Shown here: piece after piece, positions 7,521-14,122 of the stretch
Numbering within the stretch: position 1 is the stretch's first letter
Layout of the letters: the number at the start of each line of letters is the position of its first letter
DNA from: Psychrobacter celer
GTDB taxonomy: Bacteria; Pseudomonadota; Gammaproteobacteria; Pseudomonadales; Moraxellaceae
Assembly (NCBI RefSeq): GCF_016107555.1
Contig: NZ_JABASU010000028.1
Location: 1-33,334 of the forward strand
Direction of reading: 5' to 3'
Length of the DNA stretch: 33,334 nt
Position numbers and translations under genes: made by a program
The notes under the pieces: generated by a model
Database searches by the model: none
The model's input: only the letters and a program-made list of their open reading frames with translations
Told to the model about the DNA's origin: nothing

Positions 7521-8438
7521 CTAACTAACCGCCGTCACGCTTTGCCGTAATCCCTGCTCAATACTGGTTACGTCATGATTGGTTAAGCCATGGCTCAATT
7601 GCCCATGCTCATCTTGATGGTGACCAGAATCGCCTGTCTCGACTGGATAAAACTCTTCCACCACTGCAAACGCTTCATCATTATCAATCTCAAAGGCTGA
7701 GTTCACATAGCCAAGCTTTGCTGCTGCCTCTAATGCTGCTTGATCAAAGCCGTGTTCGCTAAGCTCATGATCAATAGCTTGCGCGTTAGATACCGCATCT
7801 TTCAGCGTCACCCCATCACGCAGCGTTAAATCAACAAAGTAAATCGGCGTTCGATAGCTTTGCGTCGTGCTTTTACCCCTCAAGGTTAATTGTAGCGGTA
7901 AACATGACAGCTTGTTGCCTGATACCGCAGCAAAGTAGCTTAGCCGTGCTGCCAGTGTGCGAATGCTATTAAAGCCAGTCGTGCGAAAGATAAACGTACC
8001 CAGCTCATCGTCCTCAGACAGATTGACGTACAGACGACCGTAAGGCTTACAAGCACCGCCTTGCGCTAATGGACAGCGATCAGGTGAAGGACATGGCAGC
8101 TGTTCAACGCCATTGCTTGTGCGGCGCTGACACTGTTCACCGTCACCCACGCATAGCGGTCTGCCAGTTTGTCTATCGAACAAGGTGTATTCAGCTCGTA
8201 GATTTAATTCAGGATTATTAAACAGCATGCGTACGGGTATTTGCCGAAGCTTACCGTCACTCTTTGCACGTAGTTTTTCATCAAGTGGATGGTTGATCCA
8301 GCCATCTTTGTTTTGGATTTGGCTGGTAATGGTGAACTGATCGTCCTTAGCAGGTAAACGTTTGCCGTCCTTTTGAATGACACGTCCAATGCTGATGCGA
8401 CCTAAAACTGGCGGAGTTATCGTGAGACCTTTAATCAT
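7521..8438 (-). CDS. phiC31 Gp3-like (recombination directionality factor-like) cysteine-rich protein
   Basis: A 305-residue soluble protein. It opens with IKGLTITPPVLGRISIGR, then TITSQIQNKDGW and a metal-binding-like cysteine cluster: C96, C103, C116, C122 and C130 (CPSPDRCPLAQGGACKPYGR), followed by LYVNLSEDDELGTFIFRTTG. This order matches what I know of the Gp3-like family, named for the phiC31 recombination directionality factor and often annotated 'hydrolase or metal-binding protein' in plasmids and islands. The integrase here is of the tyrosine type, whereas Gp3 works with a serine integrase, so a directionality role is doubtful. A DNA-metabolism role beside the YqaJ nuclease is more likely. 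The last 35 residues are His/Gln-rich and look variable. AAGGAATATCACC precedes ATG 8438. Confidence 0.7.
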   Translation of the reverse strand: MIKGLTITPPVLGRISIGRVIQKDGKRLPAKDDQFTITSQIQNKDGWINHPLDEKLRAKSDGKLRQIPVRMLFNNPELNLRAEYTLFDRQTGRPLCVGDGEQCQRRTSNGVEQLPCPSPDRCPLAQGGACKPYGRLYVNLSEDDELGTFIFRTTGFNSIRTLAARLSYFAAVSGNKLSCLPLQLTLRGKSTTQSYRTPIYFVDLTLRDGVTLKDAVSNAQAIDHELSEHGFDQAALEAAAKLGYVNSAFEIDNDEAFAVVEEFYPVETGDSGHHQDEHGQLSHGLTNHDVTSIEQGLRQSVTAVS

Positions 8439-8479
8439 GGTGATATTCCTTATGTGTTTAATAGATTATGTTTAGCCAT

Positions 8480-8506
8480 AAAAAAGCCCACCTGTGATCG
8501 GTGGGC
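8480..8506 (-). terminator. Intrinsic terminator after the YqaJ gene
   Basis: GCCCACC (8486-8492) and GGTGGGC (8500-8506) form a GC-rich 7-bp stem. The minus strand continues into six T residues (8480-8485). Only about 41 bp separate it from the next start codon at 8438. Confidence 0.85.
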
Positions 8507-8557
8507 GATTATGCGCTAGACTTGGTTTGTTGGTGTGTTAATTGAATAGATAGCGGC

Positions 8558-9685
8558 TTAATCGTTTAAGACAACAAAGCGTCTGCTGCCTTGACGGGTT
8601 TTACTGAATTTAGCTAATAGCTCAGGATGGGCTTTAATAACGGCTTTGCTATCAAGACCGACACTGTCTTTCGAGCGCTTCCACGAAATAGCCCCTTTTT
8701 CAAACACTGCCACCTCATTATCTTGAATTAAGCTTTGCAGCTGATGCTTCACCTGATCATGGCGCTGCTCTAGCTCTTGCATATAGTCACGGTAGCTCAG
8801 CAACTGCTCAAACAGTTTGTTGGCACCATCGTCATCTCGCAGATCAATCTTGCTTGAAGGCTTAGGCGTTGGATACAGCTGCTTTAATGCCCGAGCTGCG
8901 GATTCACTATGATCAGGCGTTGGTGGCGTGTCCGTTTCTACGTATTGCCAGAACAAACGCTCATGCTCGATGATGCTTGCGATCAGCTTCTCGTCACGCT
9001 CAACCTTATAAATCTTAGCCTCATGTCCACAAAGCAGCACACAGATGTGAGCTGCCTGTTTACCTGTAACCGCTAATTGATGCTGTACTTGGCAGGTGAC
9101 ATATAACGGTACGCCATGCTTCCAAAGCTTGGCACCGTGTTCGCCTGCGGTTTTGCACTCGAGTATCTGTACCTCATCACTGCCAGTGATTGCATAGTCT
9201 AAATTGGCGAGCATAAAGGCTTTGTCAGGATCAGGGTGCTGCAAAATGGCGTTTACGCGCCTGACTTTATTGCCAGTATGTTCTTGATAGTACTTAGCCA
9301 CCATCGGCTCCAAGGTATTGCCCCAATATAGCGGCGAATACCCTTCAATACCGTTATTATTGCTGATATCAATGCTTGATTCCATGCGTCCGGTTTTAAT
9401 CATCCATAATTCCAGCATGGATAGGTACGGATGGATACCACAGCTAGCCGCGGCATCACTACTGCCAATGCCTTGCTTGCGTACTTGTAGCCAGTCCTCA
9501 CGGCTTAAGTTTTTGGTATTAACCAAACGCTTCGCCGTGGTTGTTTGACTAACGGAAGGTTTAACGGTTTTACTTTTAACCTTAAGCGTTGGCATATCTT
9601 CGATGCTGTGCTTAGCTTTTACCTTAGCGGTGGCACGCTTAGCCTGTCTTGGCTGAGTATGGGTATTTAATGCGATCATGTTCAT
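8558..9685 (-). CDS. YqaJ-type viral recombinase/exonuclease (PD-(D/E)XK fold)
   Basis: A 375-residue nuclease of the lambda-exonuclease/YqaJ superfamily, which resects double-stranded DNA 5'-3' for annealing-type recombination. Catalytic landmarks are GIGSSDAAA (72-80), the glutamate in WGNTLEP (E126), D163 in LANLDYAI, the ECK motif (E176, K178) and QVQHQL (199-204). About 55 basic residues precede the domain, and a C-terminal part (about 275-375) ends in WKRSK and RRFVVLND. GAAGGAATTTACC precedes ATG 9685. Such enzymes normally partner with an annealase (RecT/Bet/Erf). None is recognisable here, so a neighbour may fill that role (inference). Confidence 0.88.
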   Translation of the reverse strand: MNMIALNTHTQPRQAKRATAKVKAKHSIEDMPTLKVKSKTVKPSVSQTTTAKRLVNTKNLSREDWLQVRKQGIGSSDAAASCGIHPYLSMLELWMIKTGRMESSIDISNNNGIEGYSPLYWGNTLEPMVAKYYQEHTGNKVRRVNAILQHPDPDKAFMLANLDYAITGSDEVQILECKTAGEHGAKLWKHGVPLYVTCQVQHQLAVTGKQAAHICVLLCGHEAKIYKVERDEKLIASIIEHERLFWQYVETDTPPTPDHSESAARALKQLYPTPKPSSKIDLRDDDGANKLFEQLLSYRDYMQELEQRHDQVKHQLQSLIQDNEVAVFEKGAISWKRSKDSVGLDSKAVIKAHPELLAKFSKTRQGSRRFVVLND

Positions 9686-9747
9686 GGTAAATTCCTTCGT
9701 TAAATTGGTTGTTGGTTGATTACTGATTAATGAGAAACAACAGGCAT

Positions 9748-9775
9748 AAAAAAACCACGCTCGAAAGCGTGGTTT
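9748..9775 (-). terminator. Intrinsic terminator after the DUF932 gene
   Basis: AAACCACGCT (9752-9761) and AGCGTGGTTT (9766-9775) pair perfectly around CGAA. The minus strand has seven T residues (9748-9754) at the 3' side. It lies 25-50 bp beyond the stop of the DUF932 gene. Confidence 0.85.
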
Positions 9776-9799
9776 AATCGTTGCTTGTATTAAGCGTCT

Positions 9800-10792
9800 T
9801 TAGGCAATCAGTGCAAAGGCTTCCTCTAAGCTTTTGTCTTTCAGCTTAGCCCCTGCACCGAACCATGCTGAATCGAGCCTATGGTCTGTCGACATGGCAC
9901 GGCGCTCATGATCCACATACTCTGTCATTGCTGACAGTAAGCCATAAGCGGTATCACGCGCTGAATCCAAATCCGCACCGCGACCTTGACCGTTAAACAT
10001 GTTCATCACCTGATTCATGGCACGGGCATTGGGCACCGCATCCTTTTCTTTCTTGGCACTGTTAAATAGAATGATGTCATTGTCCTGATCGTTGAAGACA
10101 CGATTCAGATAGTTTGCTGCTTCTGCTTGGGTTACACAGCGCTGAGTTAACTGCTTCATCTCATACATGTGTTCATTCCACTGCTGAACAGAAACGCCTA
10201 ATTGCTGCTTGACCTTGTCCGCATCAAAGGAGGTGCTATGCGGTACTTTCACTACGCCACCTGAGCCGTCAGCGAGGCTAATCGCTAAGGTGTTATTACA
10301 CACCACACGGATATTAGTAAATTGTGCTGTGGTCGCAAGTGTGCCGTCACAAGCAGTTGCTAAGAGTAGATAGCCGTTACTGACATCACCGCCCTTTAGT
10401 GTCATAGACTGACCTGTACGAGCGAGTGCCCACATCTTACGACCACCTTTTAAGACGCCTGCGGTTTCAAGCTCAAAGTCAGACTGCTCGGTAAGATCAC
10501 GATAGAACTCTAGAATCTCACGGGGCTGTACTTCTTGATAGCGTTGACTGACCACCGATAACGGCTCTAGGTTATCGCTACGGTACAGGACCTTATTGCT
10601 GTCGAAGGGCATGATCAGGCTTTGGCCTTTCTCATTGCTTGCCATGTAGCTGACATCTGAGGATTCAATACGCCAATCCATACCAGCCTCACGAGCCCAG
10701 ACTTCAATAGGCTGATTCTTTGGTAGCTGACTGCCGAGACCGTGCCAAGGGGTGTCACCGACATAAGCCATATTTTCGATTAAATGTGCCAT
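9800..10792 (-). CDS. DUF932 phage/plasmid-like protein (TIGR03299 type)
   Basis: A 330-residue soluble protein of the family known from phages and plasmids as 'phage/plasmid-like protein'. Typical features are the N-terminal GDTPWHGLG (12-20), YQEVQPREILEFYRDLTE, the central TNIRVVCNNTLAISL and HSTSFDADKVKQQL. Its biochemical role is not established. It recurs beside recombination nucleases on mobile DNA, as here next to YqaJ. AAGGAAATGAATC precedes ATG 10792. No terminator separates it from the upstream small gene (56-bp gap), so those two are probably co-transcribed. Confidence 0.88.
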   Translation of the reverse strand: MAHLIENMAYVGDTPWHGLGSQLPKNQPIEVWAREAGMDWRIESSDVSYMASNEKGQSLIMPFDSNKVLYRSDNLEPLSVVSQRYQEVQPREILEFYRDLTEQSDFELETAGVLKGGRKMWALARTGQSMTLKGGDVSNGYLLLATACDGTLATTAQFTNIRVVCNNTLAISLADGSGGVVKVPHSTSFDADKVKQQLGVSVQQWNEHMYEMKQLTQRCVTQAEAANYLNRVFNDQDNDIILFNSAKKEKDAVPNARAMNQVMNMFNGQGRGADLDSARDTAYGLLSAMTEYVDHERRAMSTDHRLDSAWFGAGAKLKDKSLEEAFALIA

Positions 10793-10848
10793 GATTCATT
10801 TCCTTTTAGGTTTGATTGTTTATAAGCATTAAGTAATGCAATGATTCA

Positions 10849-11130
10849 TTAGTTGAGGGTTGAGAAAACGTGCGTACAGTCATCACAGCGATGCTGCTTA
10901 TTGATCAGCATCGGTAAAGCGCTATGAGGCTCTGCAAGCTCGATGACGGCTGCAATCGCAGTACCTGCAACCACACCGATCACAGGATGGACTTTGAATG
11001 ATTTGCATAGACTGACACCAAGACCGATCAGTGCAGCGGGTGATAACGGCTCATTCACAAGCTGCTGGTTATTACTATTAGTCATCACATAAACAGCGGA
11101 CGACTGACAGCGTGGACATACTGGTTTCAT
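10849..11130 (-). CDS. Small split zinc-ribbon protein with a hydrophobic insert
   Basis: A 93-residue protein with two CxxC knuckles far apart in sequence, CPRC (5-8) and CDDC (82-85), as in a zinc ribbon. Between them is a hydrophobic, glycine-rich segment (LSPAALIGLGVSL and VIGVVAGTAIAAVIELA, about 29-66) that could be a membrane hairpin or a buried helix pair. AAGGAG before ATG 11130 is a strong ribosome site. I do not recognise a named family. It sits directly upstream of the DUF932 gene, probably in one transcript, so it may act with it. Confidence 0.75.
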   Translation of the reverse strand: MKPVCPRCQSSAVYVMTNSNNQQLVNEPLSPAALIGLGVSLCKSFKVHPVIGVVAGTAIAAVIELAEPHSALPMLINKQHRCDDCTHVFSTLN

Positions 11131-11154
11131 AAGGGCTCCTTATTGCGCGCATAG

Positions 11155-11175
11155 AAAAGCCTGCACGTGGCAGGC
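11155..11175 (-). terminator. Hairpin after the rep gene, weak intrinsic terminator
   Basis: GCCTGC (11159-11164) and GCAGGC (11170-11175) form a 6-bp stem with ACGTG in the loop, followed on the minus strand by TTTTC. It ends only about 24 bp before the next start codon, leaving no room for an ordinary promoter between them. Confidence 0.6.
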
Positions 11176-11194
11176 CTTTGATGTTAAGTAAGGA

Positions 11195-11218
11195 CGAGCA
11201 TTAAGATGCTAATGCTCG
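11195..11218. repeat. Perfect 9-bp inverted repeat just downstream of rep
   Basis: CGAGCATTA (11195-11203) and TAATGCTCG (11210-11218) are exact complements with a 6-bp spacer. It lies 29 bp beyond the stop codon of the HUH-type protein. It may be a second terminator stem, an RNA-stabilising hairpin or part of a replication origin; the sequence alone does not decide. Confidence 0.55.
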
Positions 11219-11246
11219 ATCTCATGACAGTAGTATGTATTTGAAA

Positions 11247-12161
11247 TTAGTTTGCTATGGGTGATAATCCACGACGCTTCTTTGTACGGTAGGTGCCATG
11301 ACCGAAGGTACGCATGCTAGGAAGCCATACTTTTAAGTGCTGACCCACCTTGTCAGGTTTGGTTAAGTACAAGGCTGTACAGACCGCATTTTCTACCTGC
11401 TGAAAGTTATCTCGGTGGATCATACCGATACCTAATTTGCCATTTTTCTCGAATCCCTGCTTATTCTCAGTGTAATGATAGTTGTAGTAAGCGCCAATAC
11501 CACTGGTGATCTCTTGCCATCTTTTACCTACCTCTTCAGCCAAATACCAATCGTTTTGTCGTTCTGAGCCATCATAGATGAGCAGTAGGTGGCAATGTAG
11601 ACCGCCATTCTCATGCCCATGCTCTAATGCCCATGCATTACCTTGCAAGTGCTCAAAGCACGTCTTCTTATTTCCTATGAATTCTCTGAGCTTAGTCATG
11701 TGAAGATTGAAATCTTCGATCGTCACCATATGACTGGTTTCTTTCAGATACATCAAGTCCACTCGAATGAACAATAACCTTGAGTAGTGGTTCAGCAAGT
11801 TTCTAACATAGCTTTCAAGGTTCTTCCTATTCTGAGTCTCTTGATAGCGCCAAGCGTTATCCTCGGTCTCAATGTTATGTTTATAACAAGCTATGGTATT
11901 AATGAACTGCTGTGTTTTGCCGTGGTCCCAAATAACATCGGATGGGTATGAATCACCAACAATAGCATCGGTACTGTAGACAAATGAATCGATAGTTTGT
12001 GAGTAAAATAAATCAGCATTTAGAATTTGCATGAAGGGCAAATATAAAGCGTTCAAACGATTTTTAATATCATCAAAATTAATAGGGCTAAAAATGACGT
12101 CTCTGACGAGTCTATCGAGATTACCGATGAGTTGCGACTGGTTAATGAATGAGTGTGACAT
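11247..12161 (-). CDS. YagK/YfjJ (inovirus Gp2) HUH-type replication protein
   Basis: A 304-residue protein. Its C-terminal two thirds match the inovirus Gp2/YagK-YfjJ family: FIRVDLMY (131-138), WALEHG, the HUH-like GGLHCHLLLIYDG (H189, H191), W205, GIGMIHR and CTALYLTKPDK, with candidate nucleophile Y265 and K268, then RTFGHGTYR. Such proteins are related to rolling-circle initiators that nick one strand and bind it through tyrosine. Here it probably starts replication of the excised element. The N-terminal 120 residues are less conserved-looking. GGAG 10 bases before ATG 12161 is the ribosome site and is embedded in an inverted repeat (12170-12208). Nicking activity is inferred from motifs. 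Confidence 0.82.
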   Translation of the reverse strand: MSHSFINQSQLIGNLDRLVRDVIFSPINFDDIKNRLNALYLPFMQILNADLFYSQTIDSFVYSTDAIVGDSYPSDVIWDHGKTQQFINTIACYKHNIETEDNAWRYQETQNRKNLESYVRNLLNHYSRLLFIRVDLMYLKETSHMVTIEDFNLHMTKLREFIGNKKTCFEHLQGNAWALEHGHENGGLHCHLLLIYDGSERQNDWYLAEEVGKRWQEITSGIGAYYNYHYTENKQGFEKNGKLGIGMIHRDNFQQVENAVCTALYLTKPDKVGQHLKVWLPSMRTFGHGTYRTKKRRGLSPIAN

Positions 12162-12169
12162 GACTATGC

Positions 12170-12208
12170 TCCATTGATTTTAGTTTGGTGTACATAACTA
12201 TCAATGGA
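12170..12208 (-). promoter_or_regulatory. rep leader hairpin sequestering the Shine-Dalgarno
   Basis: TCCATTGAT (12170-12178) and ATCAATGGA (12200-12208) are perfect complements. On the minus-strand mRNA the proximal arm is ATCAATGGA followed by GCATAGTC and the ATG, so it contains most of the GGAG ribosome site. Folding would hide the site; opening it would allow rep translation. It could equally be a DNA operator. Confidence 0.5.
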
Positions 12209-12214
12209 ACGTGT

Positions 12215-12233
12215 TATTTTTTACTAAAAAATA
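12215..12233. repeat. A/T palindrome upstream of rep
   Basis: TATTTTTTACTAAAAAATA is a perfect dyad of two 9-bp arms around a central C, followed by about 30 bp of pure A/T. It would melt easily and may serve as an unwinding element or a protein site. Confidence 0.45.
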
Positions 12234-12266
12234 TTAACTATTAATTAATAATATAAATAACCCACT

Positions 12267-12292
12267 AAGAATGAGGGCATCGTTCTTTTTTT
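12267..12292 (+). terminator. Plus-strand terminator-like hairpin inside the rep leader region
   Basis: AAGAATGA (12267-12274) and TCGTTCTT (12280-12287) form an 8-bp stem with one G-U pair, followed by TTTTT (12288-12292). No rightward gene precedes it, so it may end a short transcript antisense to the rep leader, like counter-transcribed RNAs of rolling-circle plasmids. No promoter was confirmed. Confidence 0.4.
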
Positions 12293-12699
12293 CGTCGTGT
12301 GCTTAGGAGTTGCCATTTAAGCTTTATGGTAAATTGACGCTAGGGTTCAGGTTTGTGTCGAGATGGAGTTAGCGGATAGGATTAAAAAATGTGTCGTATA
12401 GTGTCTTTGTTTAGTGGCCTGATAGCCTGAACAAGCCAACGTATATAACCTTTAAACGAAGTAGTGATGTTAGGAATGAGACTGTCTAAATTTACTGCTA
12501 GAACGAGGGTTAAACTCGATGTATAGTTAAGACGAGAAGATGAAAGACTGAATATAGTTTATTTTAAGCTAAAAAAAAGGGGGTAAGACTGCTCACACCC
12601 CTATATTAGGGAGTTTATATGTAGTTAAAACATAGTTTTTTTCTACTAATATGGACTATAAACCCACCTTTATAGAGTTTTTTCGGAAGGATTATTGCA

Positions 12700-13923
12700 A
12701 TGAAAAACCATGATAATGTCAATTATGATCACGAACATGATGTCCAGTCTGGAGAAGAATTCGGTTTGAAAGCAGTTGTCACTGTCGAACGAACTTATGA
12801 TGCTGAAATAGGTTTGAGGCCTCATATAATTCCGAAAGCTGAGGTTATAGAAAGACATATTCAGCCTTCTAATAAAAACCAAGAAATATTTAATCAAGCT
12901 AATCAATATTATTATGCCCGGCAATTAAAATATGTTACTGATACTCATTTTGATAGCCAAAAACAATATATTAAAAATTTAGAAATTTTTAATAGGACGA
13001 TTCAAAATCTTAATGAAGATGAATGTAAAAGCCTAGTATTTGCTTATCATAGTTACTTTGGGATTAAGCCCCCTGACAGCCAATTAGATAAAGGATCCTA
13101 TAAATCGTTTTTAGTAAAAATATTTGAAATGCAGCAGAATCCAATCAAGTTTTATGATGAGCTGATGCAATTTAAAACTAATAATCAATTACCAGATAGC
13201 TTGCTAGGATGGCTAAAAGAAGATCTCCGTAGCGCTCTGCACTTCGCTTATCTAGTCCGTCATACTTTAAGTAATAAAGCTTTAGTTGGAGGTAAGGAAT
13301 TAGTTAATTACATTTTACATTACTTGAAATATGAGGTTACTCATTTCAACCACACCAATATTGAATTTCCAGATTATGCAAACGATGTATATTTAGACGA
13401 GCATCCATTGATAGGCAAATTCGAAACAGTTAAGTCCCACTATTTTAGTAATCGCGCTAAAAAAGAAATTGATTGGCTTGAGGGTGATAATAGCGATCAA
13501 ATTGAATGGGCTTACAACTATCTGAGCTCAGATAAGAGAGACCACCTTATACTTCAGAATATCTTCATACCGGTCTCTTTGGAAGACAAGTACAATTTAA
13601 TCTTAGCGAGTCTTGATGTCCTGTCAAATGTAAAGTACACATATGAGACTGTTACTCGAGATATAGATATAAGCGACCCTACAATTGATTTCGAGACGAT
13701 ACCAGAAATATCATATAGAGCTAAAGTTATAGAGAACATGAAAGACGCATGGGCTAAATTTTCAGCGAGCAACAAGAACGAAGATTTAAGTGAAGTTAAT
13801 ATATATAAGAAAAGCCAAGATCAATTGGACGCTATCATGAAAATCAAAGGAACGACTGCTACCAAAAAAGTTATGAGTCAGTTGATTCAAGATGAACATA
13901 ACAGAATCTTTAATAAAGAATAG
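12700..13923 (+). CDS. Unrecognised 407-aa cargo protein of the element
   Basis: I do not recognise this protein. It is hydrophilic and mostly helical in appearance, without signal peptide, membrane segment, cysteine cluster or nucleotide-binding loop. The first 60 residues are His/Asp/Glu-rich. The middle (LPDSLLGWLKEDLRSALHFA, then YLVRHTLSNKALVGGKELVN) reads like a folded helical domain. Near residues 255-330 there is EWAYNYLSSDKRDHL followed by PVSLEDKYNLILASLDVLS. GGAAGG nine to ten bases before ATG 12700 supports the start. It is the only rightward gene in the element, is visibly AT-rich, and lies in the slot between rep and int where mobile elements often carry defence or fitness genes. 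A defence, toxin or regulatory role is possible but unproven. A transposase fragment abuts its stop codon. Confidence 0.85.
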   Translation: MKNHDNVNYDHEHDVQSGEEFGLKAVVTVERTYDAEIGLRPHIIPKAEVIERHIQPSNKNQEIFNQANQYYYARQLKYVTDTHFDSQKQYIKNLEIFNRTIQNLNEDECKSLVFAYHSYFGIKPPDSQLDKGSYKSFLVKIFEMQQNPIKFYDELMQFKTNNQLPDSLLGWLKEDLRSALHFAYLVRHTLSNKALVGGKELVNYILHYLKYEVTHFNHTNIEFPDYANDVYLDEHPLIGKFETVKSHYFSNRAKKEIDWLEGDNSDQIEWAYNYLSSDKRDHLILQNIFIPVSLEDKYNLILASLDVLSNVKYTYETVTRDIDISDPTIDFETIPEISYRAKVIENMKDAWAKFSASNKNEDLSEVNIYKKSQDQLDAIMKIKGTTATKKVMSQLIQDEHNRIFNKE

Positions 13924-14028
13924 ATGGCTCTAGAATGTAAAGCTGCTTTATTTGATAATCTAAATCCTATTGAGAAGAAATGGGCTGAGGTAAAAAGCTT
14001 AGGAAAGGCTGGGGTGAGAATAATCTAA
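13924..14028 (+). pseudogene. IS630-like transposase C-terminal fragment
   Basis: A 34-codon frame begins at the ATG directly after the cargo gene's stop and contains DNLNPIEKKWAEVKS. This matches the LNPIE-x-x-W signature near the end of IS630/Tc1-type DDE transposases, where E is the last catalytic acid. Nothing upstream of it is transposase-like, so it is a remnant, not a gene. The fragment is short, so the assignment is moderate. Confidence 0.5.
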
Positions 14029-14122
14029 ATCATTTATTCAGCAATGTTTGCTGTTACAACTTTAAATTGGATTGATTATATAATATTTTTAATAGCTAAC
14101 GTTGTAAGAATGAATTATTCTA

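Larger units (their letters stand above)
12162..12699. other. Divergent control region between rep and the cargo gene, candidate origin
   Basis: No gene is seen in these 538 bp. It contains the rep leader hairpin (12170-12208), an A/T palindrome (12215-12233), a plus-strand terminator-like hairpin (12267-12292) and, near 12579-12596, a short dyad GGGG/CCCC. It must hold the promoter for rep (leftward) and for the cargo gene (rightward). AT richness, dyads and a neighbouring HUH protein make it a plausible replication origin, which is inference. Confidence 0.5.
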
